Assembly (NCBI RefSeq): GCF_022427965.1
Contig: NZ_JAKTTI010000006.1
Span: 1-64,000, forward strand
Direction of reading: 5' to 3'
Origin: Fredinandcohnia quinoae
GTDB lineage: Bacteria; Bacillota; Bacilli; Bacillales; Bacillaceae_L
Length of the DNA: 64,000 nt
Under the pieces are notes generated by a model. The model saw only the letters and a list, made by a program, of their open reading frames with translations. It was not told the DNA's origin and ran no database searches. Every line of letters starts with the position of its first letter. Within the stretch, counting starts at the first letter, position 1. The translations under genes and the position numbers were made by a program. This document shows, one piece after another, positions 45,451 to 55,435 of the stretch.

Positions 45451-46513
45451 CGACCACCCATCTCTCTAATGCATCGGGATATAGGTACCCTAATGCAATA
45501 CCTTTTTTAATAATATCCTTTAATTTTTTATAAGGATATTTTGCGTTTTCACCTTTCGCTTCTCTCATTACATCTGTAAGTGCACGTCCATTCAAAAGCT
45601 CGTATACTCCGGTTCTTCTTGCATGCCGATACTTTTTACATATTGGAGAACATTTACCTTCACAATATGGACATTTAATATCAATTAAACGTTGTGCGGC
45701 AATTGCAATAAGGGTTTGCTCAATTTCCTGTATTGAGACATCGAACTCGAGAAGTCGATAAATGGCTCCCTTAGCATCTCTGGTGTGCATCGTTGTTAAA
45801 ACCAAATGGCCCGTTAGTGCGGCTCTCACTGCAATTTGTGCAGTTTCAGCATCCCTGATTTCCCCTACCATGATAATATCTGGGTCATGCCGAAGTATAG
45901 CCTTTAATCCATGGGCATACGTTATTCCAGCCTTTTCATTCACTTGTACTTGTAAGACATCTTCACTTCTTTTTTCAATCGGATCCTCTAACGTAATAAT
46001 ATTTCGGTTGAATAGCTTCTTAGTCGCATGAAGTAATGAATACAATGTAGTTGTTTTTCCTGATCCAGTTGGTCCAGTGAGAATAATTAATCCGTGTGAA
46101 TGTTTTAAAAGTGAGAGCATCTTTTTTGTTGTATTTGGAAATAACGAAAGATTGGAAAGCGGAAAATGTGTACTTTCTGGAAGTATGCGGATTACTAAGC
46201 TTTCATCGTAGGGTGTAGGTAGGGTAGATAAGCGAAGATTGATCGCTATATCCTTTATGACGATGGTTATAGCACCATTTTGGGGTCTTCTCCTTTCTCC
46301 AATGTCCATTCCTGCAAGGAATTTATAATGGGAGATTAGGCGTTCGCAGACATCTTTTGCAATTGTCTGCTTGTCAAACAAATCACTATCAAGCCGAAAT
46401 TGAATCGCAGCATCACTGAGTCTAGGAATAAAATGAATATCAGAAGCATTCATTGCCCATGCTTCCTCGATCAAACGATCACCCAGCTGTTCAATAACAC
46501 TCAAAAGCTTCAC
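45431..46513 (-). CDS. comGA: Competence traffic ATPase ComGA
   Basis: 360-residue GspE/PilB ATPase: Walker A GPTGSGKTTT, the Asp and His boxes, Walker B IIMVGEIRDAETAQ and a Cys cluster CPYCEGKCSPIC that may bind zinc. It powers the pseudopilus. First gene of the comG operon. Confidence 0.96.
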   Translation of the reverse strand: MKLLSVIEQLGDRLIEEAWAMNASDIHFIPRLSDAAIQFRLDSDLFDKQTIAKDVCERLISHYKFLAGMDIGERRRPQNGAITIVIKDIAINLRLSTLPTPYDESLVIRILPESTHFPLSNLSLFPNTTKKMLSLLKHSHGLIILTGPTGSGKTTTLYSLLHATKKLFNRNIITLEDPIEKRSEDVLQVQVNEKAGITYAHGLKAILRHDPDIIMVGEIRDAETAQIAVRAALTGHLVLTTMHTRDAKGAIYRLLEFDVSIQEIEQTLIAIAAQRLIDIKCPYCEGKCSPICKKYRHARRTGVYELLNGRALTDVMREAKGENAKYPYKKLKDIIKKGIALGYLYPDALERWVVDEKDKE

Positions 46514-46581
46514 TCCTTTATTCTATTTTTTCTTGCCCTTTCTTAATTCTACAAGAACTTACAAAATCCTTCTTTATTTTT

Positions 46582-46594
46582 AAAATATTTTTTT
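46582..46594. promoter_or_regulatory. Possible ComK AT-box upstream of comGA
   Basis: AAAATATTTTTTT fits the AAAA-N5-TTTT ComK box. The surrounding sequence is so AT-rich that chance is likely, and a correctly spaced second box was not clear. Confidence 0.3.
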
Positions 46595-46697
46595 TATTTA
46601 AAAGATGTGAACATTTTCCAACAAATAAGGTTTACAAGTTAAATACAATGATTGGGTATATTATAATAAGGTATTATAGGGTCTAGGAGTGAAGAGG

Positions 46698-47399
46698 ATG
46701 GAGCAGACTTTAAAAATTACAAATGTATTATCAGATCCAACCCGCTATTATATTTATCAATATATTATTAAAAGAAAAGAAGATGTAACAGTTCAGGAAA
46801 TTGCTGATTCCTTCGATATCCATCCCAATGTGGCAAGGCTTCATTTAACTAAGCTTGAGGATGTTAATATGCTGGTTTCTGAAACAAAGAAAACAGGGAA
46901 AGGAGGAAGACCAAGTAGATTATACAAATTATCAGATGATCTAATTCAACTTAACTTTCCATTTCGCGATTATCAATTGCTAGCAAAAATTACAATTGAA
47001 ACAATGGCCTCACTTGGGGAAATTGGAAGAAAAGCACTAGAAGAAACAGGAAAAAAGTTTGGAGAAGAACTAATTAGGCACCATCTGCCTGCTTCAGCTA
47101 ATTCTGTACATGACTTAACTTTCGAGCAAAAATTAGATATTTTAAAAGCAGCTTCGACACTTGCAGGATTTTATCCAGAGTTAAGCTTTAATCAGGATAA
47201 AACAAAAGTATTTCTTGAAATAAATAACTGTCCATTTAAAGAAATTGCAAAAGAAAACTTTGAGGCTGTTTGTGGAATGCATTATTCATTTCTAAACGGA
47301 ATGTTTGACTTGCTTTTTGATGATGTCGAATTACAAGAAGCTGATAACATGATGCTTGGTTGTGAATCGTGCAGATATAAAGCTTTTGTTGCAAAGTAA
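46698..47399 (+). CDS. HTH regulator with C-terminal cysteine cluster
   Basis: 233 residues. An ArsR/SufR-like winged helix (VQEIADSFDIHPNVARLHLTKLED) is followed by a helical region and four or more Cys (NNCPF, AVCGMH, GCESC). The pattern recalls SufR-type Fe-S or metal-sensing regulators. TAGGAG lies before ATG 46698. It is divergent from comGA and may sense redox or metal; its target is unknown. Confidence 0.75.
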   Translation: MEQTLKITNVLSDPTRYYIYQYIIKRKEDVTVQEIADSFDIHPNVARLHLTKLEDVNMLVSETKKTGKGGRPSRLYKLSDDLIQLNFPFRDYQLLAKITIETMASLGEIGRKALEETGKKFGEELIRHHLPASANSVHDLTFEQKLDILKAASTLAGFYPELSFNQDKTKVFLEINNCPFKEIAKENFEAVCGMHYSFLNGMFDLLFDDVELQEADNMMLGCESCRYKAFVAK

Positions 47400-47473
47400 T
47401 GTTTACTTTTAGGTAAATGTTACATTATAATAAGTAATGATGTTTACTTAGTGTTATAAAGGGGGGAATACAT

Positions 47474-47716
47474 ATGGATCGTATGTACCGTGTTTTAGGA
47501 TTTTGGACTGGTATTTTTTCTGTAATGTTTTACCTAGGCGGTATGAATGTTGTTGCGTTGATGTTCTTCGCACAAACAGGATTCTTCGTTCTTTTAAGTT
47601 ACTTAAAATTGTCTGAAAAAATGTATATTTACATTTTTGGCGCTTACTTAACTATTTTCTTCTGTGCCTTCTCTTATTGGACAACATTTATGATGACCCC
47701 AGGTGCAGGCCACTAA
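47474..47716 (+). CDS. DUF2626 membrane protein
   Basis: 80 residues with three hydrophobic helices (MDRMYRVLGFWTGIFSVMFY...), a DUF2626 protein commonly found by comG in Bacillus. GGGGGG precedes the ATG. Unknown function. Confidence 0.85.
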   Translation: MDRMYRVLGFWTGIFSVMFYLGGMNVVALMFFAQTGFFVLLSYLKLSEKMYIYIFGAYLTIFFCAFSYWTTFMMTPGAGH

Positions 47717-47750
47717 AAAAAGCGATGGAATCCCATCGCTTTTTTATTTT
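47715..47750 (+). terminator. Terminator after the DUF2626 gene
   Basis: AAAAGCGATGG / CCATCGCTTTTTT stem and T-run. The 200 bases that follow (47751-47951) contain no recognisable gene. Confidence 0.92.
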
Positions 47751-47951
47751 ATGAGATTTCTCCAATCTACCTAAGTAGTTCGATTCAGAAGTAGAAAAAT
47801 AAAAATTTTTATAGTTCACCCGAGCTGATAAATAGTCGGAGAAATTCCGCCTATCGACTAATTTATTCAAAAGTAGGTGTTTTCCAAGAGAATCTCTTTT
47901 TTCTCTATAATTTTACAGTCTAAAAGTATGTGATTTAACTTGATGTTGCCC

Positions 47952-49058
47952 TCAAGAATTTGGCCAATCTATCTGAATTGCTTTTTGCTGGATGACCACG
48001 TGAAAGGCTGAACTCATTCCTCCATCCATAATCATTGACCGTATTGCACGATTTTGCTTACTAGTCTCCGAAAATGGATTAGTATCAAAATGATCTTGGA
48101 GATAGGTAAGGATTCCGGCCTTCAATAAAAATTCATCCTGTCTCATCTTATTGACGAATACAAGGCCTCTTTTCTCACCGTATTGAACCAAACTACCAAA
48201 ATGAATATGAGTAGTTAGATCCATTTTCCCAGGGTTTAAAAGTGGATTATCGATTAATTGATGCTGATAATATCCCCTTAGGCTCCCCCTACGATGTGCT
48301 GGTTCCTCCCATTCCTCTTTTATGTATCCGTAATCCACAGTAAAAATCACACCACTTTTCAAAAAGTGATTCATTTCATCTATATATTGAAGCATCGCCA
48401 AAGGTATTTCATAGCGTTGACCATTTGTTAGTTGAACATCATATTCTTTTATATACGAACTAATTTCCTCAGCAATTAATGGGGAAAAAGTTTCTATAAG
48501 TTGATTTTCCTCATTAGTCGTTATTTTCACTTCAAATAAATCATCATCCACTTTTTCAACTACCCTAACAGGAAATGCATCAAATAATTCATTTGAAAAT
48601 ATAATTCCGCTAAAACCAGGATAATCAACTTTTGCCTCTGCTAAGCTACTATATTGCAAAACCTTCTTACCAATAGGTAGTATCTCTTGTTGCAGGCTCC
48701 TATGATAAGGACTGGTTTCGATTATAAGATAGGTTACTTTGTCATATGCATCTTGGGAAATCTCCTTTAATTGTTCTAAAACAGCATTTGCAAAGCGGCC
48801 ATTTCCACCACCAATTTCACATATGTATGGAGGAATACCTTCCTCATTTATTAATTTCATAAATATAGATGCAAAAAGCGTACCGAAAACATTCGAAATA
48901 TTGCTGCTCGTTAAAAAATCCCCACGGGTTCCAATTTTCTCTTTTTCACTCATATAATAGCCCTTTTGAGGGTTATATAAGACAATATTCATGAATTGCT
49001 CATATGTAATTTCATTATGATCAGAACGTTTAATAAAATCCCTTAATAATTGTAACAT
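47952..49058 (-). CDS. SAM-dependent methyltransferase, MidA/NDUFAF7 family
   Basis: 368 residues. Motif I of class I methyltransferases appears as CEIGGGNGRFANAVL, with downstream FSNELFDAFPV and FTVDYGY typical of COG1565. The mitochondrial relative methylates an arginine in complex I; the bacterial substrate is unknown. Stands alone on the minus strand. Confidence 0.87.
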   Translation of the reverse strand: MLQLLRDFIKRSDHNEITYEQFMNIVLYNPQKGYYMSEKEKIGTRGDFLTSSNISNVFGTLFASIFMKLINEEGIPPYICEIGGGNGRFANAVLEQLKEISQDAYDKVTYLIIETSPYHRSLQQEILPIGKKVLQYSSLAEAKVDYPGFSGIIFSNELFDAFPVRVVEKVDDDLFEVKITTNEENQLIETFSPLIAEEISSYIKEYDVQLTNGQRYEIPLAMLQYIDEMNHFLKSGVIFTVDYGYIKEEWEEPAHRRGSLRGYYQHQLIDNPLLNPGKMDLTTHIHFGSLVQYGEKRGLVFVNKMRQDEFLLKAGILTYLQDHFDTNPFSETSKQNRAIRSMIMDGGMSSAFHVVIQQKAIQIDWPNS

Positions 49059-49163
49059 CGTCTCACCTTTATCATTTTACACTATTGACATAGTGGTAAC
49101 TTTATTATACTGTATCATTAGTAGCTTAAAAGAAATCCCTCCCATTATACAATGTAATATCCC

Positions 49164-49196
49164 TAAAAAGCCCGGCTCCTTGAGTGGGGTTTTTTA
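49164..49196 (-). terminator. Terminator after yqgX
   Basis: A-run, CCCCACTC / GAGCCGGG stem and CTTTTTAG on the minus strand, ending 12 bases beyond the yqgX stop. Confidence 0.75.
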
Positions 49197-49207
49197 TTAC
49201 TTCTTGG

Positions 49208-49849
49208 TTAAAATCCATGTAAAAACGGGTTTTGATCCATTTCAGCCTCAATTGTAGTCTCTGGTCCATGTCCTGATAAGACAATTGTATCCTCTGCTAG
49301 TGTTAATAATTTTTTATGGATGCTTGATAATAATTGTTCACTATTTCCACCTGGTAGGTCTGTACGACCAATACTCCCTGCAAATAATGCGTCCCCTGAA
49401 AAGACTGCACCTATATCCTTACAATAATAGGACACACTGCCTGGTGAATGTCCTGGTGTATTAAAAAGTGAGAAATTGAAAGAACCAACAGTAATTTCAC
49501 CCTCTTCTTTTAGAAGATGTGTTGCTTCCTTCACAGAAATCTCATGGCCTGGCATAAAATAGAGTGAGCCATTTAATGCTGGATCTTTAAGCCACATTTT
49601 TTCATTCTCATGAATGTATACAGGAATATCCCAAATGACTCGAACACCATCAAGTGCTCCAATGTGATCGAAATGAGCATGTGTTAATAAAATTGCAATC
49701 GGTTTTAAATGTTGTTGCTTAATAATTGAAAGTAATTTTTGTGCATCTCCACCCGGATCAAAAATGATACAATCCTTATTTGAATTTGATAGTATGTATG
49801 CATTTGTTTGTAATGGACCTAACGGGATTCTTTGCCATTTCATGTTCAT
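49208..49849 (-). CDS. yqgX: Metallo-beta-lactamase-fold hydrolase YqgX
   Basis: 213 residues with the metal-binding motif HAHFDH (residues 57-62), GHSPGSV and a later GHGPET His. Glyoxalase II-like; B. subtilis YqgX has been linked to methylglyoxal or bacillithiol thioester hydrolysis. Start at 49849 behind GGAG. Confidence 0.9.
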   Translation of the reverse strand: MNMKWQRIPLGPLQTNAYILSNSNKDCIIFDPGGDAQKLLSIIKQQHLKPIAILLTHAHFDHIGALDGVRVIWDIPVYIHENEKMWLKDPALNGSLYFMPGHEISVKEATHLLKEEGEITVGSFNFSLFNTPGHSPGSVSYYCKDIGAVFSGDALFAGSIGRTDLPGGNSEQLLSSIHKKLLTLAEDTIVLSGHGPETTIEAEMDQNPFLHGF

Positions 49850-50092
49850 TAATTATCTCCACTCCTTTACTTAATTGTACACTATTACGTGTAATCAAAA
49901 AAGAATCTATCAATTGTCCAAGAAGTGTCACTTTTATACCTCGACAAACAGATGTAAAACGATTAAAATATAGAGTGAATATATATGTATCATTACATAA
50001 TAAATAGTTGTATATTTTCTTTATATGGGGAAAATATGATAAGATTACTTCAACAAAATAGTCTTTGAAAATGATGCAAGGGGGTAAGATAC

Positions 50093-50266
50093 ATGGGACT
50101 AATGGTAATATTTGCTCTAGTAGTAATTGTAGCTGCATTTGGGGTAGTACGTTCCTTACGTAGTAAAAACCTTCTCGGTTTATTATTTGCATTAGGAACT
50201 GTAGTTGTATTTGGATGGTTCACTTTTATGACACTTTTTAAAGATGGATTCCCAACAGCGCACTAA
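50093..50266 (+). CDS. yqgY: YqgY-like small membrane protein (DUF2759)
   Basis: 57 residues, two membrane helices (VIFALVVIVAAFGVV and LLGLLFALGTVVVFGW). GGGGGT lies before the ATG. Synteny with yqgX and yqgU supports the name. Function unknown. Confidence 0.85.
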   Translation: MGLMVIFALVVIVAAFGVVRSLRSKNLLGLLFALGTVVVFGWFTFMTLFKDGFPTAH

Positions 50267-50310
50267 AACGAAAGGCGCTGGAGCTGGACAAATAGAAAAG
50301 CACACGCGCA

Positions 50311-50343
50311 AAAAAAGCCATCGGATCTCTTCCGATGGCTTTT
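50311..50343. terminator. Bidirectional terminator yqgY / yqgU
   Basis: AAAAGCCATCGGA / TCCGATGGCTTTT, a perfect 13-bp stem between convergent genes. Confidence 0.93.
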
Positions 50344-50344
50344 A

Positions 50345-51472
50345 TCATTTAATGAGTGGAATAATTTTCTTCTCTCTTATATCAATAATATTTTCAAAAC
50401 GGTAACCATATAAAGCGAGATAGCCATCTGGCGAAAAACTTATTGGCTCATCGTTCACCTTTTCCAAAATAACTTCCTCTTTCCCAGAAGACATACTCTT
50501 CGACACTAACTCATACTTTTCTGAATACGTATCAAACGAACCTGTTGAATAGGGCCTAAAAGTAAAATACATTTGTTGACTAGGGACATATTCATTAAAT
50601 GGGATATTCCATTTTGAATAATCCGTTAATAACGGAAGCCTCATTTCCTGCAATTTCTTTTTTGAATCAGTATGATAAAAACGATAGATTCCAAAAGATT
50701 CATGCTCCATATCAACTTCTATTGTAACCATTAGTTGATTGAAGGTTGAAAATGAGATGATATTTTCAAATAGTGGTCCTTCTGTTTTTGTTTTTAGATC
50801 ATATGTAAACAAAGGAGCAAAGAAGTCCAGCTCATTAGGGTTCCATTTTAAATAAGAAATATGGCTGTGATCGATCCATTGAATAAAGGGCTGTGGTACA
50901 TTATACTTCTCCATTGTACCGTTCTGAATATCGACTAAATTTGTTTGAAAAGACCAATCTTCTAAAAAGGAAGTCACAAATACTTGATTATTTTGATATG
51001 GATTCCAACTATATATAATATCTGTGGATGCTATTTTCTTTTCAAATCTTCTATTCCCATCTTTATCTACAATGATAATTTCTGCGACATTGCTTGAGTT
51101 TGATGTATGTAGAAAAAATAAGGAATGATCTTCATTTGCCTTCATTGTAATGACAGGAGCAGATGTTGTGATAAATAAATTCTTTTCGCCAGTATAAATA
51201 TTATATCGGTAAATGTCTGAACCACCCTCACCACGGTCACTGACATACAATATACTTTCATTGTCAAACCATTCACCAACTGTATTGAAAGCTTCACCGC
51301 TCATGTCTAGGGTTTTTATCGGCCGATTATCTCCCAGAAATTCTATTGGTACTGGGCTTTTAGTCACATCCTTACCACTACTCATAGGTACATCACTTGA
51401 TTCATACAGCTGATGAGAATCACAGCCTGTCAAAAAAAAGAACACGCTAAGTATGATTATTAAACCTCTCAT
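50345..51472 (-). CDS. yqgU: YqgU-like lipoprotein with beta-propeller fold
   Basis: 375 residues with a lipobox (FFLTGCDS) near residue 17, so anchored on the outer membrane face. The rest resembles a six-bladed propeller with repeated Y-D-K/N blade motifs. ATG 51472 is preferred over GTG 51484 because the SD (AGAGGTG) overlaps the latter. Function unknown. Confidence 0.85.
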   Translation of the reverse strand: MRGLIIILSVFFFLTGCDSHQLYESSDVPMSSGKDVTKSPVPIEFLGDNRPIKTLDMSGEAFNTVGEWFDNESILYVSDRGEGGSDIYRYNIYTGEKNLFITTSAPVITMKANEDHSLFFLHTSNSSNVAEIIIVDKDGNRRFEKKIASTDIIYSWNPYQNNQVFVTSFLEDWSFQTNLVDIQNGTMEKYNVPQPFIQWIDHSHISYLKWNPNELDFFAPLFTYDLKTKTEGPLFENIISFSTFNQLMVTIEVDMEHESFGIYRFYHTDSKKKLQEMRLPLLTDYSKWNIPFNEYVPSQQMYFTFRPYSTGSFDTYSEKYELVSKSMSSGKEEVILEKVNDEPISFSPDGYLALYGYRFENIIDIREKKIIPLIK

Positions 51473-51546
51473 CAACTCTCTCACCTCTTTAATAGATACT
51501 ACGATTATGCAACTAAAAAAGTTTCATTACAATAAATAATTATAGT

Positions 51547-51698
51547 GTGTGTTCAAAAAGGAGGATAAAAAGGACCGAGAAGTTCGAGGCGGCGTAGCTT
51601 TGAGCAGCGGAACGTATGTAGTGAATACGTGAGCAGCGGAAAAGCAAGCCAACGAAGAAATTCGATGTGTCATTTTTACCGGACTTTTTGAACATCCT
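51547..51698. repeat. Dispersed 152-bp palindromic repeat (copy 1)
   Basis: GC-richer element with ends GTTCAAAAAG / CTTTTTGAAC and an inner hairpin (CGTATGTAGTGAATACG flanked by GAGCAGCGG copies). The whole unit recurs inverted at 53015-53165 with only a few differences. It looks like a MITE or a structured intergenic repeat inserted on each side of yqgT. No ORF. Confidence 0.85.
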
Positions 51699-51748
51699 CT
51701 AATAGAAAAAAGCCGACAAGCGCGGCTATTTATATATAGTTAAAACTA

Positions 51749-52942
51749 TTACATGTAAATTCCAGCCAGTAATATTCCTAAGCTTTCTTGATATATTTCA
51801 TTAAATTGAGTTAGTGGAAGTGGATTTACACCTTCTCCAAGTTCAATAGTAAAACCAGGCTGCTGCCATTCCTGGATAAACCAATCTTTATACCCTGCAT
51901 GACTATCCACATACCGGACAGCTTTATAACCGCTTACCCGTGAAAATTCATTCACAATAAGCTGTGAATTAGGTGGTTCAAGACCCTCATAGCCCCAATA
52001 TATTTCCTCGCCTTGTGTATGAAAAGCTAATACACGTGTAAATTTTCTCTCCTTTGTTAACTTGACCATCGCATTAACCTCTGGTTCGGTTAACGGCGCA
52101 TCACCAGGGTAATCTCTCGGGGAAGGGCTCTTTGGTAGCTTCCTTTCCTTTTCAATTTCCCACTTTGCAGGAAATTGGTTATTTAAATCAACACCTCGAA
52201 TATTTGCTTTCCAGTTTTGAAAATGTAAGCTACCTTCGTTTATTTCAACAACCTTACTCTTATGCGGCTCGTGCTCTGGGGGTCCATTTAAAACCAAATC
52301 AACACCATCTGGATTAACCATTGGAACAATTGACAACATTGTATCAAAATAAAACGGTTGAATAGACATACCTCTAATCGGAGACATATTGGTTAAGGCT
52401 AATAAGTAATCATTAAGAAACTTCATAATCACATTTGTCGTGATCCATTCATTTGCGTGGAAAGACCCATTTATATGAACAACTTTGGCTCCACTGCCAA
52501 TTTGTATTTCTGGAATATTGTTCCCCAATACACTATTTCCGATAACCTCGCAGCGAATAAACGGATAAATAGCATGGAGTTTTTTTATATCATCCATCAT
52601 CATCTGATAATCATAAGGTCGATTAGCATTAACGATTGGAGAGATAATACGAGTAGGTATATTAATGATTTCATCAACAGCTAAATGCTCAGGGTCAACA
52701 TCCGGATTCATTAGTGATAAGCCATCTGGCAGGATTGCTATTGATTTTGCAAGTTTCCAAAATGTATCGCCAAATTTAACCTTATATTCCATCATTTCAA
52801 ATCCTGGTATCTCTATTTCTATACCAATTTGTAAATTTGTTGGATCTAATGACTTGTTTGAATCCAGTATTAGCTGTAGTGGGACTTTAAATAACTGACT
52901 ATAATACCAAAATGAATCACCATTTCGTATAAGCACCTTCAT
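51749..52942 (-). CDS. yqgT: Peptidoglycan endopeptidase YqgT (LysM + M14 peptidase)
   Basis: 397 residues: two N-terminal LysM repeats (residues 1-45 and 50-98) and an M14 zinc carboxypeptidase domain with the first metal motif GSFHANEW, a later His in FHTQGEEI and the catalytic Glu in FTIELGEG. Predicted gamma-D-glutamyl-diaminopimelate endopeptidase. No signal peptide, consistent with recycling of wall peptides inside the cell or the spore. Flanked by inverted repeats. Confidence 0.93.
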   Translation of the reverse strand: MKVLIRNGDSFWYYSQLFKVPLQLILDSNKSLDPTNLQIGIEIEIPGFEMMEYKVKFGDTFWKLAKSIAILPDGLSLMNPDVDPEHLAVDEIINIPTRIISPIVNANRPYDYQMMMDDIKKLHAIYPFIRCEVIGNSVLGNNIPEIQIGSGAKVVHINGSFHANEWITTNVIMKFLNDYLLALTNMSPIRGMSIQPFYFDTMLSIVPMVNPDGVDLVLNGPPEHEPHKSKVVEINEGSLHFQNWKANIRGVDLNNQFPAKWEIEKERKLPKSPSPRDYPGDAPLTEPEVNAMVKLTKERKFTRVLAFHTQGEEIYWGYEGLEPPNSQLIVNEFSRVSGYKAVRYVDSHAGYKDWFIQEWQQPGFTIELGEGVNPLPLTQFNEIYQESLGILLAGIYM

Positions 52943-53014
52943 TTTCCATCCTCCTTCAAGCCTTCAAGTTTCCTGATAATACCATATGAATCCAGATCAC
53001 AAATCATTCTATTG

Positions 53015-53165
53015 AGGATATTCAAAAAGTCCGGTAAAAATGACACATCGAATTTCTTCGTTAGCTTGCTTTTCCGCTGCTCACGTATTAACTACATACG
53101 TTCCGCTGCTCAAAGCTGCGCCGCCTCGAACTTCTCGGTCCTTTTTATCCTCCTTTTTGAACACG
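53015..53165. repeat. Dispersed palindromic repeat (copy 2, inverted)
   Basis: Reverse complement of the 51547-51698 element, nearly identical over its full length (TTCAAAAAGTCCGG at one end, CCTCCTTTTTGAAC at the other). Confidence 0.85.
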
Positions 53166-53175
53166 CACTCATACT

Positions 53176-53212
53176 AAAAAGCTTTGACCCCATCAAAAGA
53201 GTCAAAGCTTTA
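53176..53212 (-). terminator. Terminator after yqgS
   Basis: AAAGCTTTGAC / GTCAAAGCTTT stem next to the yqgS stop, followed by Ts on the minus strand. Confidence 0.9.
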
Positions 53213-53213
53213 T

Positions 53214-55109
53214 TTATTTGCTTTCTCTGTCACCAGATTGTTCTTCATATGATGTTCCGTTATAAAAACGAAGCAAATCACCGTAAACAATTTCATCAGA
53301 GAAATCTAATTCCGTATTAACCTTTTCTACAAAAGGTTCACAATAGTTTTCTTCTGTTTCCAGTCCAGTTGCTTTGTCATAGCAAGTATTTGAGGTATAC
53401 ACATATTTGTCTGTTATGAAACTGCCATCTCTTAAAATAGTAAGCTCTAAATCATCTTCAGAAAATGCATCAGAACCAAAATGAACATCATTCGAAGTAT
53501 CTACACCTAGTAAACTTAAAATCGTCGGCTTCAGATCTATTTGACCTGTAACCTTAGAGATTACCTGTGGATCTTTATCAGTGACACCAGGGATATGAAT
53601 AATGAACGGTACTTTCTGTAATTGAACAGAATCAAATGGTGTAATCTCATCTTTCCCTAAGAACTGGCTCATTGCTTTATTATGGTTTTCAGAAATTCCA
53701 TAATGATCCCCGTAAAGAACGAAGATCGTGTTTTCATACATACCTTCTTCTTTTAGACGATTAATGAACGTTTTGATTGCCTCATCCATGTAACGTACTG
53801 TTGGAAAATATCGATTTAAGGTACGACTTTTTGATGTGTACTCATTTACCATTTTATCCTCTTCCGCAAGTTCAAATGGGAAATGATTAGTTAATGTAAT
53901 AAATTTTGAATAGTAAGGTTCAGGTTGAGTTTTTAAAAGGTCTATCGATTGTTCGAAAAACTCTTTGTCCTTTAATCCCCATCCTATTGAATTCTCCTCA
54001 TTTACTTCATAACTCTCAACATCGAAAAACTTGTCATAACCTAATGAATTGTACATAATATCTCGATTCCAGAAGCTTTTATTATTTGAATGGAAAACAG
54101 ATGAAAAATAGCCATTTTCCTTTATTATTTCTGGAGTTGCAGTATATTCATTTGAAGCATGGGTAAAGAATACAGCCCCTCTTCCAAGTGGATATAATGA
54201 ATTTTCTAATAAAAATTCGGAATCAGACGTTTTTCCTTGACCAGTCTGGTGATAAAAATTGTCAAAATAGTAACTTTCCTTAATAAACTGATTCAAGAAA
54301 GGTGTAATCTCTTCTCCATCAATTTTCTCATTGATTACGAAATTTTGAAGTGATTCCATTGAAATAATTACAACATTTTTACCTTTTGCAATTCCAAATT
54401 TATCACTCGGCTCCTTATTATTTGCATTCAAGTAGTTCTCAATTTCTACAAATGAACTACTATCTGCCAAAGCTCTCTGTGCTGACGATTTGGATTGAAG
54501 GACAATATCATATATTTGATAATTATACGTACCAATATTTTTAACTAATAGTTCACGGTCAAATGTGCGGGTTAATAATTCAGGTCGTTCTGCTTCTGCT
54601 AATCCAAGATTAAAAAAGAATACAGCTGCTACAAGAACGAAATAAGCCCTTCTTTCCCTTTTTGAAATATCCCTCGCAATGGTAAATGACGGTTTATACT
54701 TATTGACGAGAAAAAGGATTAATACATCAATGAAGAGAAGTGGATCTGTCATTTCTAAATTACCAGTAATACTCGTTCCGAGATCAGACATATTACTTGT
54801 CTGAAATAACACCGGTAAAGTTAGAAAGTCGGTAAAGAACCGATAAAATACTACATTGGCATACAAAACAATTGAAGAAATCAAGCTTGCAATAATGATA
54901 AACATGTTTCTTCGTTTTTCTTTAATAAATAAGGATAATCCAAAAAATAACAAAAGAAAACTTAATGGATTTATGAACAGGATAAATTCTTGCATCACCG
55001 ATTCAATCTTAATATCAAAGCTAGTTTTATAGACAATATATGTTTTTATCCACAATAAGACTGTTGCTAAAAACAAAAATCTAGATTTTGTTAAAGATGA
55101 TTTAATCAT
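53214..55109 (-). CDS. yqgS: Lipoteichoic acid synthase YqgS
   Basis: 631 residues: five N-terminal membrane helices and an extracellular sulfatase-like domain with the catalytic Thr in [10 protein letters not shown] and metal ligands in VLYGDHYG. It polymerises glycerol phosphate from phosphatidylglycerol. ATG 55109 has AAGGAGGT seven bases before; the longer frame to 55217 is not supported. Confidence 0.94.
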   Translation of the reverse strand: MIKSSLTKSRFLFLATVLLWIKTYIVYKTSFDIKIESVMQEFILFINPLSFLLLFFGLSLFIKEKRRNMFIIIASLISSIVLYANVVFYRFFTDFLTLPVLFQTSNMSDLGTSITGNLEMTDPLLFIDVLILFLVNKYKPSFTIARDISKRERRAYFVLVAAVFFFNLGLAEAERPELLTRTFDRELLVKNIGTYNYQIYDIVLQSKSSAQRALADSSSFVEIENYLNANNKEPSDKFGIAKGKNVVIISMESLQNFVINEKIDGEEITPFLNQFIKESYYFDNFYHQTGQGKTSDSEFLLENSLYPLGRGAVFFTHASNEYTATPEIIKENGYFSSVFHSNNKSFWNRDIMYNSLGYDKFFDVESYEVNEENSIGWGLKDKEFFEQSIDLLKTQPEPYYSKFITLTNHFPFELAEEDKMVNEYTSKSRTLNRYFPTVRYMDEAIKTFINRLKEEGMYENTIFVLYGDHYGISENHNKAMSQFLGKDEITPFDSVQLQKVPFIIHIPGVTDKDPQVISKVTGQIDLKPTILSLLGVDTSNDVHFGSDAFSEDDLELTILRDGSFITDKYVYTSNTCYDKATGLETEENYCEPFVEKVNTELDFSDEIVYGDLLRFYNGTSYEEQSGDRESK

Positions 55110-55357
55110 CTCATTTACCTCCTTGTTTTCAAGACCAGCGGAGTAATTAATTCCATTATTAGGCAAATCACTGGGATAGCTAAACAATATCTTAATACTT
55201 TTTTTACATAAAATCAATCGTAATTAAAACCTATTTTTATAGAATAGTATGGATATACTTACCTTTTCCAATATACTCATATTAGACGTATGAAAGACAC
55301 GAAAGTTTCATAGATATTAAAAGTAGTAATAATATGAATTTTCTGAACGAAATAAAA

Positions 55358-55388
55358 AGAGAGATTTCAACCCTTGAAATCTCTCTTT
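55358..55388 (-). terminator. Terminator after glcK
   Basis: AAGAGAGATTTCAA / TTGAAATCTCTCTT stem with a T-run on the minus strand, 48 bases past the glcK stop. Confidence 0.9.
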
Positions 55389-55435
55389 CTTACTACTAAT
55401 GTCTTATTGAAAAGATACTACTTTTGTCCACATTT

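Noticed and set aside
46550-46620. Full two-box ComK site before comGA
   Set aside because: Only one clear AAAA-N5-TTTT match in very AT-rich DNA; the second box at proper distance was not found.
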